NCBI RefSeq assembly: GCF_933775445.1
Contig: NC_065875.1
Span: forward strand, 22,505,555-22,569,554
Source of the DNA: Argentina anserina
Lineage: Eukaryota > Streptophyta > Magnoliopsida > Rosales > Rosaceae
Length of the DNA stretch: 64,000 nucleotides
Reading direction: 5' to 3'
Below, in pieces: positions 35,493-46,702 of the stretch; position 1 is the first letter of the stretch; every line of letters starts with the position of its first letter. Both the position numbers and the translations under genes were made by a program. Below the pieces are notes generated by a model that ran no database searches, was not told where the DNA came from, and saw nothing but the letters and a program-made list of their open reading frames with translations.

Positions 35493-37352
35493 CAGTTTGG
35501 AGGGAAAGATGGCTTGTGCTGATTGTTTCAAGGCTCTGTTTTCTGACTTCTGCTGCTGCTGGTAGCGCTAATTAGTGGTAGGCCACAGTACACATTGTAC
35601 AATGGGAATTTGGTGAAAGGTCGAATCCCCTCCACTGCTTAATGTTCAGTTGCTTTGGAACAATGATTTTGTTGTTAATTATTATTCATCTTCTCTTTCT
35701 TTCTTTCTTTCTTTCTTTCTTCCTCTTTCTAAATAAATGTAAATAAAGGTAAGCTGGTTGGCTACTCTTATATGAACTAGTTATATGGAATATAATGCCT
35801 GTTCTATGATCTTGATTTTGTGACTGTCTTATGTTGAAGTCGCATTAATATCAGTGTACTCAGTCTTCATCTTTATCTGATGTGTTCTTTGGCTACTGCT
35901 TGACAATTTGTTTGAGTCTTTTTGCTGTTTTCTTCGTTTAAATGCGTGTCTTGAAATAAGTGAATGTGAGAGAAGAGGATTCGCTTGGGGGATGAGTGTT
36001 CGTATGAAAATGGAATCTTCATTTCCATATCCTGTAGTATTCTCCTCATAGTGAGTAATCAATAGTCTCTTCTCTTGGGAATGGACACAAATGTGATACC
36101 ATTTGGGATTTTGTTTTTGCTTCTTGGTTGCTTGGCTTGGTGATCACACATTACTGTTGATCTATTTTCACAAACCATGATTTAACTGCCCTTGACAGCT
36201 TCGCTGTATTCCGAATACTCCTGATGTTTGCTTTGACGTACGCTCTAGTTTTAATCATCCTTGCTAAACCCTCATTTCCTTACCTGCTAACTGTCATCAA
36301 ATACATCGGTGATTTCTACAACTTCCTTGTTCATTGTTTACTGGTACTTCTGCGAGATATTTTGTGTGGTGTGGTCCGTATAGAGTTGGTCAGTTTGTCT
36401 GATTACATTGTAGTTCAATGGAATCTTTCGCCTTATATTGCTCAACTTTTTCATCTTTCTTACTGGTTTGAGACGCATACCTTTTTATTCCCCTGTTAAT
36501 CCCCATAGGGGAAAGCATGCTGGACTTCATGACCATGCTCTTCCCAAGTTATTTGAAAATTGAACAAAACTAGTAACTTCTGCTTCCAGATATGTAAATT
36601 GTCATTTTCTTTCTTATTCTCGCGTATGCTGAAAGTTTTAAACCAGACACGATGATGTAGACATGTTCATCTCGGTTGTTTTGCCTCAACCTTGCTGGTA
36701 ATAGTAAAACGTTGAAACCCGCCTCTTCTCTTTTTGAAGTTGAGTAATTTGAGAAGCAAATTGCCCTTGAGTTTGTGTTCAGTGATTTTCAACCGTCTTC
36801 ATGAACCATGATGTTCTTATCATTCACTTTTGTTTTGCTATTGCTTATGCTGTGGCTGGCTTTGGCTTTGGATTTGGATTTTGGTCTTTGCCGGACGGAG
36901 TCCAGGAGATTGGCTCCGTGGCAAGTAACTAGTCCCTTGTTTGACTCGTGGGGTTTGGGTGGAACTGGCTGACTTGTTATTCTCTTTGGCACTTAAATTT
37001 CATACTCAGACCCAGGGTCCAAAGACTGTTGTTTGACTCGGCATCCTTGACTTTTGAATACGCGTCAGAAGCTTGTTTGCTTCTTCAGACCAGCAGTAGT
37101 CTGTTTCTCTTCAACTATCTAGAGGCCCAAGTGCTTCAAAGTTCAAAACGCATTCTATCTCCAGTCCACCACTTCTGAGACAAGTGGGAACTCCAACTCC
37201 AATCTCAAGCTTTTTTGTTTTGAGAGTTCAATCTGACATCAACCAGCACTTTCTGGATCCAATTTTTATTTTCCATGTGCAATCTATCACCCCTCATTTC
37301 CATTTCAGTTTTCTATTCCCAGGCACTTCTTATCTTCATTCTAGCTGTATAG
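35493..37352. other. 3' UTR of the DUF1639 gene and downstream spacer
   Basis: A TTTC microsatellite occupies about 35695-35730. The rest is T-rich non-coding DNA with chance ORFs, up to the copia element. Confidence 0.5.
35695..35730. repeat. TTTC microsatellite
   Basis: Tandem CTTT units, seven uninterrupted, with slightly altered ends. Confidence 0.85.
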
Positions 37353-37357
37353 CCTTG

Positions 37358-37566
37358 TATTAGCATGAATAATTCTGAATCCTCAATCAAGCCTCATTCT
37401 CCTCTTCTAATTGAATCATGATTATATGCCATTGCCATTACTGTATTCATCTCAGTTAGGAATGACAATCATCTAAAATTAGGAAAATCATTCATTGTAA
37501 TTGTATAGGCTCACAGTATGTGTGTTTATTGTATTCATACATATCAATGGAAATTCAATCTTAACA
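37358..37566 (+). repeat. 5' LTR of the copia element
   Basis: About 209 bp ending TTAACA. If CCTTG is the target duplication the LTR begins TATTAGCATG, so the usual TG start seems changed to TA. From TGAATAATTCTGAATCC (37366) on, it aligns with the 3' LTR at roughly 90% identity by eye. Confidence 0.85.
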
Positions 37567-37580
37567 TGGTATCAGCCTAA
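37567..37580 (+). other. Primer binding site, initiator tRNA-Met type
   Basis: TGGTATCAGCCTAA starts right after the 5' LTR. The first nine bases are the standard plant copia primer binding site complementary to the initiator methionine tRNA. Confidence 0.8.
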
Positions 37581-37643
37581 AAACAGATCCTGACCTCTAG
37601 ATTTTAGCGTCTTCTCTGTCTTTCCACATTCAATCCTTCCTCC

Positions 37644-40600
37644 ATGGCAGAACCTTCCCCTCCTTCCCAACATACTTCTCAATTCATAAAGCTGACCAAA
37701 ACTAATTATCTCTCCTAGCATAACCAAATTCAACCATATCTTAATGGGACTGACCTTTGGGGCTATGTTGATGGGTCCGTCCCTCAGCCTACTCCTAAAA
37801 CAACCACCACCGCCGCTACCACCGTTGAGCCCGCCAAAACCACCATTACTCCAGAGTACAAAGCATGGTTGAAGGTCAATCAGTAGATTGTGAGTCTCCT
37901 CCACACCACGCTAACTGAAAAAGTTCTCTAGCTCACCGTTGGGTTCAATACCTCTAAAGATATTTGTGATTATCTTGCTCGTAATTACTCCCAACCCTGT
38001 TGCCAGCGACTCCAGCCTCAAATTGCAGCTCCTTGACCTTCAGAAAGGCTATCAAAATGTTGACGATTATCTTTGTCATGCCAAATCCATTGCTGATTCG
38101 TTGGCCGCCATCAATAAGTCTGTTTCTGATGAAGATCTCGTGCTTGCCACCCATCAGGGTCTTGGATCTGACTACCTTATGCTCCGCATGCCTTTAACCC
38201 AGTAAGCCTCTCTCCTTGATTTCACATATCTCCAGGCTCGGATCCTTGCTTTTGATTCTCAGCAGTCACACATCATAGAAGCTCCACCTGCCACTGCCTT
38301 TTCCCATGAAAATAGCCCTTCCCGGCGTGATAACCGTGAGTCCCAGGCTCCCAGCCCCGTTCTGCTCAGTCTGGTCATAATTCAAACTCTGGAAATCGCA
38401 ACAAACGCGGCTCCTCCTCTAATACCTCGTGGTCCTATCCGAGTGCACAACCTCAATATCAAGCACCCCCAACATATTATCCTTTTAATTGGGCTTCACA
38501 CCCCCATGGGTTAATAAGCTTCTTAGATTTTCTCCTCAGTGGTGCCCGAATTGTCATTCCAATCAGCATGATGCAGCACAATGTCCTCACCAATATCCGT
38601 CATCCATTGTTCCTTTTGTTGGTGCTCTTTTTTCTGGTGATCCTAACTAGTATTCGGACATGGGAGCTACTCATCACATGACTGCTTTGCCTCTCAATGA
38701 GCCTCAGCCTTACACCAGTCCCCACAATGTCTACACGGGTGATGGCAGTTATATGCTTATTTCTCATACCGGTACCCTTCCTCTTTCTTTAGGATCGTCT
38801 AGTTTTTCCTTACTTAATGTTTTCCATATTCCATCTATTTGTAAAAATCTATTGTCTGTTGCTTGTTTTATGAAGGATAATTTTGTCTTCTTCTTGTTTA
38901 CTCCTGACTTTTATCAGATATATTGCTTACATTCTAGTCGTTTGTTGTTTCGGGGCCCATGTAAAGATGGTCTCTATCCTCTCTCCTTGTCTTCCGCGTC
39001 CTTTGCTCCCCAAGCTCTTGCTTTTGTTCACTCATCTCTCTGGAACAATCGTTTGGGCCGTCCTTCGTCCTTTGTTCTCTCTCATTTAGGGTCGTCTATT
39101 GGTTCCAAATTGTCATTTACTTCCTTTTGTAATAATTGTGCTCTTAGCAAGTCACAAACATTGCCTTTTGTTGCTAATAATAATTTTCGTCTACATTATT
39201 CTCAGGTATTCATAGTGATGTTTGGATGTCCCCTACAATATTTGTCATTGGTTTCCGATATTATCTTATGTTTACAGATGAACATTTTCGATATACATGG
39301 CATGAGTTTATCGTATGTGTCGGAAAAATGAGGTCCTCACGCATTTTCAAACGCTGGTAGCATTGATTCGTAACATTTTTCATGGATTTATTCAATATCT
39401 TCAAAGTGACAATGGCATTGAATATGTCAATCATGCATTATCTCAATTTTGTAGGTCTTTGGGAATCCAAAAACGCTTTTCTTATCCATATACTCCAAAA
39501 AAAAGGCCTTGTTGAATGGAAACACCTTCACATTGCCATAGTTGCTCGCACTCTTCTCCTTACCTCAGGGGTCCTACAAAATTTGTGGGCTGATGGTGTA
39601 AATACTTCAGTCTATCTCATAAATCTGCTTCCTACTCCCACACTTAATTGGGACACTCCTCATTTTCGTCTCTATGACAGTCATTCTTCCTATTCCTCTA
39701 TTCGGGTCTTTGGGTGTTCGTGTTTCCCTCACCTTGGTCAAAATGAGTCCAACAAATTCAACAGTCGTAGTCTAGAGTGTGTCTTCCTAGGTTATAGTCC
39801 CATTCATAAAGGCTATCGGTGTCTCAATCCCAAAACCAGTCGGGTCTATGTGTCGTGTCATGTTTTATTTAACGAGAATCATTTTCTCATACAAAAATTT
39901 GCATGTACCACCTCCCACGGCTTCATACTGTGGAATTCACACTAGTTTGTACGTCGGCCCAATCTGCACCTCAGCAGGCCCACCTGCCGAGCCCAACATC
40001 TCCTTCACCTCCTCATAACTCGGTGTCACCCTCAATTTCCAACGCAGGTCCTTCCACGCGCCCAGCGCTTCCAGACCCTCCTTCATCTCCATCTTCATCT
40101 TCTGCACCGGCCCCTCCACCAATGCCGCCCCGCCATATATTCCTGACCTACAACCGCCACCGACCAGCCTTAACTGTTCTCGAGCCATCCGCCGACCTTC
40201 AATCCGCGCCTATTCTAGATCCAGTTCTTCCTCAATCCGGCAAATCCCACATCGCCGATCTCCAATCAGCGCCTCCTTCACCTGTCGCTCTGCTAGTTGC
40301 AGCTCCTCGTCCTCCCCGAGCGCCACCAGTCCCACCCACTCATTCCATGCGCACTAGACTCAAGGACGTCACCAAACCAAGAGAGCGACAAGATGGCACC
40401 TTTAAGTATCCAATCCCTTAAGCTTTTGTTACTACTCTTGATTCTTTGGAACCTACTTGTTATTCACAGGCATCAAAACATGAGAAGTGGCGTGATGCTA
40501 TGGCTACCAAAATCAATGCTTTGTTGATTCCTCCTTCTCCGTCTCAACATGTGGTTGGCTGTAAATGGGTATTCAAAATCAAGCACAATCTTGATGGCTC

Positions 40601-41130
40601 AGTTGAGCGTTACAAAGCTTAGCTTGTTGCCAAAGGTTTTCACCAGCAACACGACATGGATTATGAAGAAACCTACAGCCCGGTCATCAAACCAACCACG
40701 ATTCGCACTGTGTTATGCCTTGTTGTTTCACATCACTGGTCTCTTCGTCAATTAGATGTCAAGAATGCATTCTTACATGGTTTCTTGAACAAAGATGTGT
40801 ACATGGTTCAACCTCCTGGCTTTGTCGATGAATCATGTCCTTCACCATAAGTGATTCATGTGGCCTTCATATCAACCCATTAAAGTATGCACACGGTCTT
40901 CTTGTCAAGCATGATCTGCTACATTGTAAACCTGCTACTACCCCCATGTCAACTAAAACTATCATCACTGCCACTGATGGAGATTTGCTTCCAAATCCAA
41001 CGATATTTCGTGAGATAGTTGGTTCTTTGCAGTACCTCACCATCACTCGCCCTAGTCTTGCCTTTGTAGTCAACTCCTTGTCTCAGTAATGAGTCAGCCT
41101 CGTGCTCCTCATCTTGTAGGAGTGAAACGC
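37644..41130 (+). pseudogene. Broken copia gag-pol remains
   Basis: Gag-like sequence starts near 37644 but has many stops and shifted frames. From about 38657 the protease/GAG-pre-integrase region reads DMGATHHMT, so the usual DTGA/DSGA catalytic motif is altered. Integrase-like sequence follows at about 39230-39950 over at least two frames. The reverse transcriptase begins near 40545, with an internal TAG at 40621. It holds the ETYSPV and [10 protein letters not shown] blocks and then, after PPGFVDE near 40840, jumps to the late KPATTPM block. The segment with the catalytic YVDD motif is deleted. The open frame ends at 41087. None of this could make a working enzyme. Confidence 0.88.
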
Positions 41131-41150
41131 GTTTTACGCTATGTCAAGCC

Positions 41151-41349
41151 TGAATAATTCTGAATCCTCAATCAATCCTGATTCTCTTCTCCTAATTGAA
41201 TCATGATTATATGCCATTGTCATTACAGATTCATCTCAGTTAGGAATGACAATCTCAGATTAGGAAAGTCATTCATTGTAATTGTATAGGTTGACAGTAT
41301 ATATGTGTCTATTGTAATGAGACAGATCAATGGAAATTCAATCTTAACA
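41151..41349 (+). repeat. 3' LTR of the copia element
   Basis: About 199 bp starting TGAATAATTCTGAATCC. It lacks the first eight or so bases present in the 5' LTR and is fused directly to the truncated pol remains, so a deletion removed the LTR start together with the pol 3' end. Confidence 0.85.
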
Positions 41350-41354
41350 CCTTG

Positions 41355-41979
41355 TTCTTAATCTATTTTATTAGCAGTTTTGGTTAATGCAGTTCCTGAT
41401 TTACTTAAAACCCAAATCATACCAGGGGTTTAGATATGTCATGAGCTATTCTAAACACCTTTGCTTTGGGGAAATGATGATTGAGGACTAAAGAAAGGGA
41501 GTAATGACTCCTTTTCCACAGATGATGGATTCTTCAGCTAACCTGTCTTTCTGTGCTAATCCTACGATTTAAAACAAAATCTAAAAGATCCTAAGTAACG
41601 CAAAGCAGAAAAGAACAAAAAGAAACCCTTAATCAAACGAAGAAAAAAAAGAGTCGTATATACTTGGTTTGTGCTATATATAAAAAAAGAATCAATAGCA
41701 GAGAAAAATGAAAGAATGGGATGTGAGTGGCTTGAGAGAAAGATACCTTGTTTATCTTGTCTCCTAAGCCTGTAACACTTCGATATGAAATGCAGAGTTT
41801 ACTGTCCCTACACTTCTCTCCCCTGTAGTTTTCACGAGTAATAACCTCAAATAGTCGATGAACTATTCTTCTATACATTACCAGAAAAGATTCCTAAACA
41901 TTTCTTATTTTACAGAGTATGATCACATGGTTGGACAGCTATCTGCAATTCTGCATCTGTATCTCAACATGAGGACATC
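41355..41979. other. Spacer and 3' UTR of the MAKR-like gene
   Basis: Non-coding. The minus strand around 41740-41790 has an acceptor-like TTACAG and could hold an alternative last exon of the next gene. Confidence 0.4.
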
Positions 41980-42822
41980 TCATTTCTTCTTCTTTTTTAA
42001 CTTACCATTACAGAACAGAGATCCGAACCCGAAAAAACTGACGGTAACTTTCGAAATGTAAGGCGGTGGGAGATTTAGGACTGGACTAATTCTTATCCCA
42101 TTGCTGCCGTAAGATCCACTCTTCCTTAACGATGGCTTCAGTGACCGCGGTGAAGTGTTGTAAGGATAGTATGTAGTGCTACTTGAACATGATGATGATG
42201 ATGCTGATGATGATCTTCTTCTTGAGTTGGTAGATTGGTTTTTCTGCAAATGCTGCTGTTTCTGATTTGGGGTAAATGTTTGTTTTGGATTTGGAGCTGA
42301 TCCAGTTGAGTTGCTTCTCGAAAGAAAATGGAGTGATCGGATTATGTTCATACCTCGAGCAGTTGTACTATCGAAATTGAGGCTGCTGCTTCTCCTGAAC
42401 TGCCAGGAAGGCTTTGCAATCGGAGGCTTCTCTTCATTGTCATTAGATTCATCTTCGGCATTGCTGTCTTCTAAGAACTCCTTCAGCCTCTTTTTCTCTG
42501 TGTTCTTTGTTGCAGATTGATGAGGAGGGTGAAGGAGGGTTTCTTTGGGAGTTGTTGTAGTGGGAGTTGGCTTGATTTGGACTGGAAGAATCTTGCCATT
42601 GGAGAAAAGCTCGTCGGCTGAAGACAGCTCTAGCTTGATATTATTGACAATGCAGAAGTCAAAATCGGAACTTGAATCCACTAGAGAGGAGTCTAACCGT
42701 TGCAGCAGCTGCTGCTGCTCTTCCTTTGGCACCGGAGAGTTTGCCTTGTCGAGATCATGAGAAAACGAAATTCTTGGACTAAATCCGGGGCTGGAAATCT
42801 CCGAGCACACCTCAATGGCCAT
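41980..42822 (-). CDS. Plant-specific MAKR/DUF1645-like protein, 280 aa
   Basis: A single minus-strand ORF with ATG at 42822. DFDFCIV at 54-60 and ADELFSNGKILP at 69-80 match the 'DFEF...ADELFxxGxLLP' arrangement of MAKR and DUF1645-like plant proteins. A Ser-rich basic middle follows. Near the end come ISPVLNLPPPYIS and FGFGSLFCNGK, common closing blocks in this group. Such proteins are often membrane-associated regulators or phosphorylated unknowns; a role here is inferred weakly. As read, it ends in a Lys run (KLKKKKK) encoded just after a strong donor-like AATG|GTAAGT. The true C terminus may instead lie in a further exon. Confidence 0.72.
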   Translation of the reverse strand: MAIEVCSEISSPGFSPRISFSHDLDKANSPVPKEEQQQLLQRLDSSLVDSSSDFDFCIVNNIKLELSSADELFSNGKILPVQIKPTPTTTTPKETLLHPPHQSATKNTEKKRLKEFLEDSNAEDESNDNEEKPPIAKPSWQFRRSSSLNFDSTTARGMNIIRSLHFLSRSNSTGSAPNPKQTFTPNQKQQHLQKNQSTNSRRRSSSASSSSCSSSTTYYPYNTSPRSLKPSLRKSGSYGSNGIRISPVLNLPPPYISKVTVSFFGFGSLFCNGKLKKKKK

Positions 42823-44789
42823 AGTTGAAAGCAGGAAACTTTCATAAGAAAGAGAGATAGTGTAACTCTTGCAAACTTGCTACAAGCCACTGCTTTTGAA
42901 TTCAAAGAAAACAAGGTGAAGGGGAATTTGAATCACCAGAGAGCCAAAAAATGATGAGGGATGTCAACTGATTTGGAGTCAAAGGAAGAAGGAAAGCTGG
43001 CATGGATTTGAAACATGGTAATGACAAGGCTGCAAACTTGCAGCTTTAGCTTTACCATCTTGTCTGAGCTTGAGAATTCGATGGAGAGTCGGATCAGTTA
43101 TGCAGAAGAAGAACTGAAACTACTGCTTATATTGCCCAAGTTATCAGAAAAAGAAACAGGAAAGAGTAAAAAGTATCAACGTGGTTGAATAAGCACCGAA
43201 AGGCTATTAAAGAATCCCTCCTCTCTATGAAACTTTAACTTTTGGGGATGGAAATCCCAGGATGAAAGTGATAGAGGATTTATTAGGAGGCAAATAGCCT
43301 TATTCTTGGGATTGTTTTGCCTTCTGGTCCAAAAAAGAAGATAAGAAAAGTTTGGAGCCATTTAATCAAAATGTGTTCATATGTTATAACTTGGTAAGCT
43401 TCCTTTCTCAAATCAATCCACAGAGTACCAATCCATGTGCAATTTCGCACATTCAGCAGATTATTAAAACCCAAAATCTGATCTCTGCATGAAAAGGAAC
43501 AAAATTGCATGGGGGAACAACTGGTTGAGGGTAGATCTAGTTGCCATATATTTTTATAAAACAGCTAGCTAAGTTTTTTCTATTTAGTACTAGAACTTGC
43601 AAATAAGTGAAAAATACCAGTCAGATATTCATATCTAAGAGGTTGTTTGAGCCAAAGTTATATAGTGTTCCGGAATATTGAATTTCAAAGTTTGATGTTG
43701 TTATATCAGTCACCATTCTTCTTCTTTTTGTTGATAGAACTCATAGAAGTCACCCTCCTTCTTCAATTGTTTATGAAAGCAAGATTTCATTTCGAGAGCA
43801 TTATAAGTTTATAACATACTACATCTTTTGAAGATTTACAACAAGGGGCTTCAAACAATTTCTGAAATTTTTAGAGGTAATAGTAATTGATTATTGATTG
43901 TGAGCAGGCAAAGGGTTAAGGGTGTGTGGAGTTGTAGTCTAACTGACTGACAGAGAGTTTTGATGATTGATATGGCGACAATAATGTGGCACGCTATGTG
44001 GGGTTGTTCAATAATGAGTTGCTGATGGTGTGGATTAAGGTGCATCTTATTTTAAAGCTTATATGTTACTTTGTTACCCCATTTAGGGGCAAAGACAGTG
44101 ATGAGTATAGTAAAAGCTAGGAACTGGTATAATGCTCAAGCCCCTGCATTTGTAACAACCAAATTGACAACCTTAACAAGAAAGAGATAAGGAAGTAGTC
44201 TACTAGCCCCATATGAAATGAAATAATAATTTCTAGTGATTCTTACATTCTATAGTATAACGTATAAATAAAAGTTACTAAAATAGTAAACAAGTAATGT
44301 GGACGGTGAACTTGGAGTGAAAATTTAAATTCTCATTTCTTAATGCTCAATTAAGTGAAGCAAGCTAACAAGCTCTTCGCACAAGTTGCACTTGATCGAA
44401 CAGAATATAAGAAACAATGATCTTAATGCAGACTTAAAATCTGGGGGGACGAGAGATATCTGTACACTACCCGATTGGTACTCGACTAGTTCTAGGGTTC
44501 AATGGCACCACCATATCGTACGGTCCAAATGTAGGGCTTGGTTACATTCCTCCTCCCACCGCCCACATGGTATTATGTCCTTGCAGTGGCGGGAATCTAG
44601 TTAAGATGCACTAGGCATATCCTAGACTAAATGACTAATGATACTTGGAGCAAATGGAGATATAACTAATCAACTTGAACTATAAAACGGTGTCGTTGTC
44701 ACATATCGTTAGCAACACCCAAAAAGGCCAGACCCACCACAAAATTCTGATTGAGACGTAGAATTCCGAAATAGCCCCTAGATACGACT
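42823..44789. other. 5' region of the MAKR-like gene and spacer
   Basis: The first few hundred bases are the 5' UTR/promoter of the minus-strand gene. The remainder is AT-rich, with no supported gene. Confidence 0.45.
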
Positions 44790-44797
44790 TTTAACAC

Positions 44798-45208
44798 CGG
44801 GAAAAACTTGCGTACAAACTAGTATGTACGCGTGCGTCCAAACTCTCGTTTATTTGCACACTTTGTGAATATAAATACATGATTTTAACCGTTCAAAAGT
44901 TTAGTTTATTACTAAAGATCATTTCTGTAAAATATCAACATAAACAAAAATCGTCTTCATAGTCGATTGTATCAAACAAATTGACGGTTGATCATGAGAC
45001 TACTAACTTTCACCATAACCGTTCATTTGTTTGATGCAATCGACTATGAAGACGATTTTTGTTTATGTTGATCTTTTACAAAAATGATCTTTAGTAATAA
45101 ACTAAACATTTGAACGGTTAAAATCATGTATTTATATTCGCAAAGTGTGCAAATAAACGAGAGTTTGGACGCACGCGTACATACTAGTTTGTACGCAAGT
45201 TTTTTTCC
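44798..45208. mobile_element. Foldback element FB4 with 8-bp target duplication
   Basis: The arms GGAAAAACTTGCGTAC and its complement near 45189-45208 open a foldback whose arms pair for nearly 190 bp (ATCGACTATGAAGACGATTT in the right arm has its complement in the left). The flanks TTTAACAC at 44790-44797 and 45209-45216 are identical. Eight bases suits hAT-type, or a MULE duplication with one change. It is non-coding and not beside a TA repeat, unlike the other foldbacks. Confidence 0.87.
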
Positions 45209-45216
45209 TTTAACAC

Positions 45217-45609
45217 ACCCAACGCAACCACAGCTTTCACGAGTGATACGCGCGCGAACACGCACTGGCTTATTTGGTGAACAACTTGACCATTTTGTCC
45301 CTGTAATTGAGGAGCTGACGGGTTTTTGAGCTGACGACTTTGTCCTTACTCCTTACCCTATGTACAACGTGTGAAACAAACATGACGAATTGATAGTTTT
45401 ATTCCTTTATATTCAAGAGAAAAGGTCCTCATAAATCACATCCGTGTATGTGAAAACCTTAGTTCCACATCTTACTACGGACATTTAATTTTAATCGTAC
45501 GTTCACATTATTCTTAATTATGAGTTACAAGCATTATGTTCAGTTTATTTTCACGGTCTAGTTCAAATATATTTTTCAATATATAACATATTCATATATA
45601 TATATATAT
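45217..45609. other. Spacer between two foldback elements
   Basis: Unique non-coding DNA ending in a TA repeat at about 45595-45609. Confidence 0.5.
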
Positions 45610-46010
45610 AGTCTATATCCAGAGTGAAGTTCACTCTGAAACTACAGAGTGAAGTTCCAATTTTAGCACACTTTTCGTTCAAATTTTTTTCACCATAAAG
45701 CGATTCAATATTTAGGTATGGTATTCAAGATCATCTCTACAAAGTTTTATTCAATTTGACAATGGTTTGAGCTTTCAAAATTGAGATTTACACGAACGGT
45801 TCACGTTGAACAGTTTTAATTCATTCATTGATTTAATCTAATTTCAATACCTTAACGATGTCTGAATTAGATGAAATTTTGTAGAGATGATCTTGAATAC
45901 CATACCTAAATATTGAATCGCTTATGATGAAAATATTTGACCGAAAAATGTACCAAAATTAGAACTTCACTCTGTAATTTCAGAGTGAACTTCACTCTGG
46001 ATAGAGAATG
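45610..46010. mobile_element. Foldback element FB3, same family as FB2, inverted
   Basis: It begins AGTCTATATCCAGAGTGAAG and ends TTCACTCTGGATAGAGAAT, with long matching arms. The loop region is the reverse complement of the FB2 loop (AACGGTTCACGTTGAACAG here, CTGTTCAACGTGAACTGTT in FB2). TA repeats lie on both sides (45595-45609 and 46011-46025). Confidence 0.87.
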
Positions 46011-46501
46011 TATATATATATATATAAAATTTTAATTGCATTCAATTTAATATAACTTTAACATACTTCTATTATGACATGAAATTTAAACAAGTTGTGC
46101 GCAAGATGTAGTTTTGTAAATACTAAATAAGGAGGGTTCTAGCCTTCTAGGTACTATTGTGATGAATTTTAGATCCTTGATACCATAGTTTGAGGATTGT
46201 CAGGTTGTTCAATCTAGAAAGTGCGAACCTCGGTTGCTGACATCTTAGCTAAGAACGGTACGCCCAACTAAGGGAATTTGCGTCTTGCATGATCCTCCAG
46301 CTTTAGTGACTGAAAGATGATATCATAGGAATCTCATATAGCAATGCTAGATAGTTGGTCTTGCTTTCCATTTTTCTTTGGTCTTTGAGAGGAGGACCAA
46401 AATGTCATATCGTATGCTCGTACATTTTCTAAGGTCCAACTATAGGGACAAAGTCGTCAGCGGATTAAAAAAAAGCCTCGATGTAGGGTCGTGCATCGCA
46501 A
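46011..46501. other. Upstream region of the phosphomannose isomerase gene
   Basis: Non-coding apart from the probable distal promoter. No other gene is seen. Confidence 0.45.
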
Positions 46502-46502
46502 A

Positions 46503-46511
46503 ATATATATA
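46503..46511 (+). promoter_or_regulatory. Candidate TATA box of the PMI gene
   Basis: ATATATATA lies about 195 bp before the ATG. A second TA run (46652-46660) is only some 45 bp from the ATG and is less likely. Confidence 0.4.
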
Positions 46512-46702
46512 GCATCGGACCAAGCAAACAGCCAAAGACCCCATCGGAGCGACGTACACCTTTGACCATCGGCTCTCGTAAGCCTCTCACCATTTCCACA
46601 TTCCACCACCGACACAATCCCATTTCCCTGCAATTTGGGGCTCTCTGTCATTATATATATTCATCTCCCTCCTCCTTCCCGCAATCGAAATGAGCTAGCA
46701 CA

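Larger units (their letters stand above)
37358..41349 (+). mobile_element. Decayed Ty1/copia LTR retrotransposon with target duplication
   Basis: Both LTRs, a primer binding site and remains of gag, protease, integrase and reverse transcriptase lie in copia order. CCTTG at 37353-37357 and 41350-41354 looks like the 5-bp target duplication. The internal region is cut down: the middle of the reverse transcriptase, RNase H and the polypurine tract are missing. The element cannot move by itself. It sits between the DUF1639 gene and the MAKR-like gene. Confidence 0.9.
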
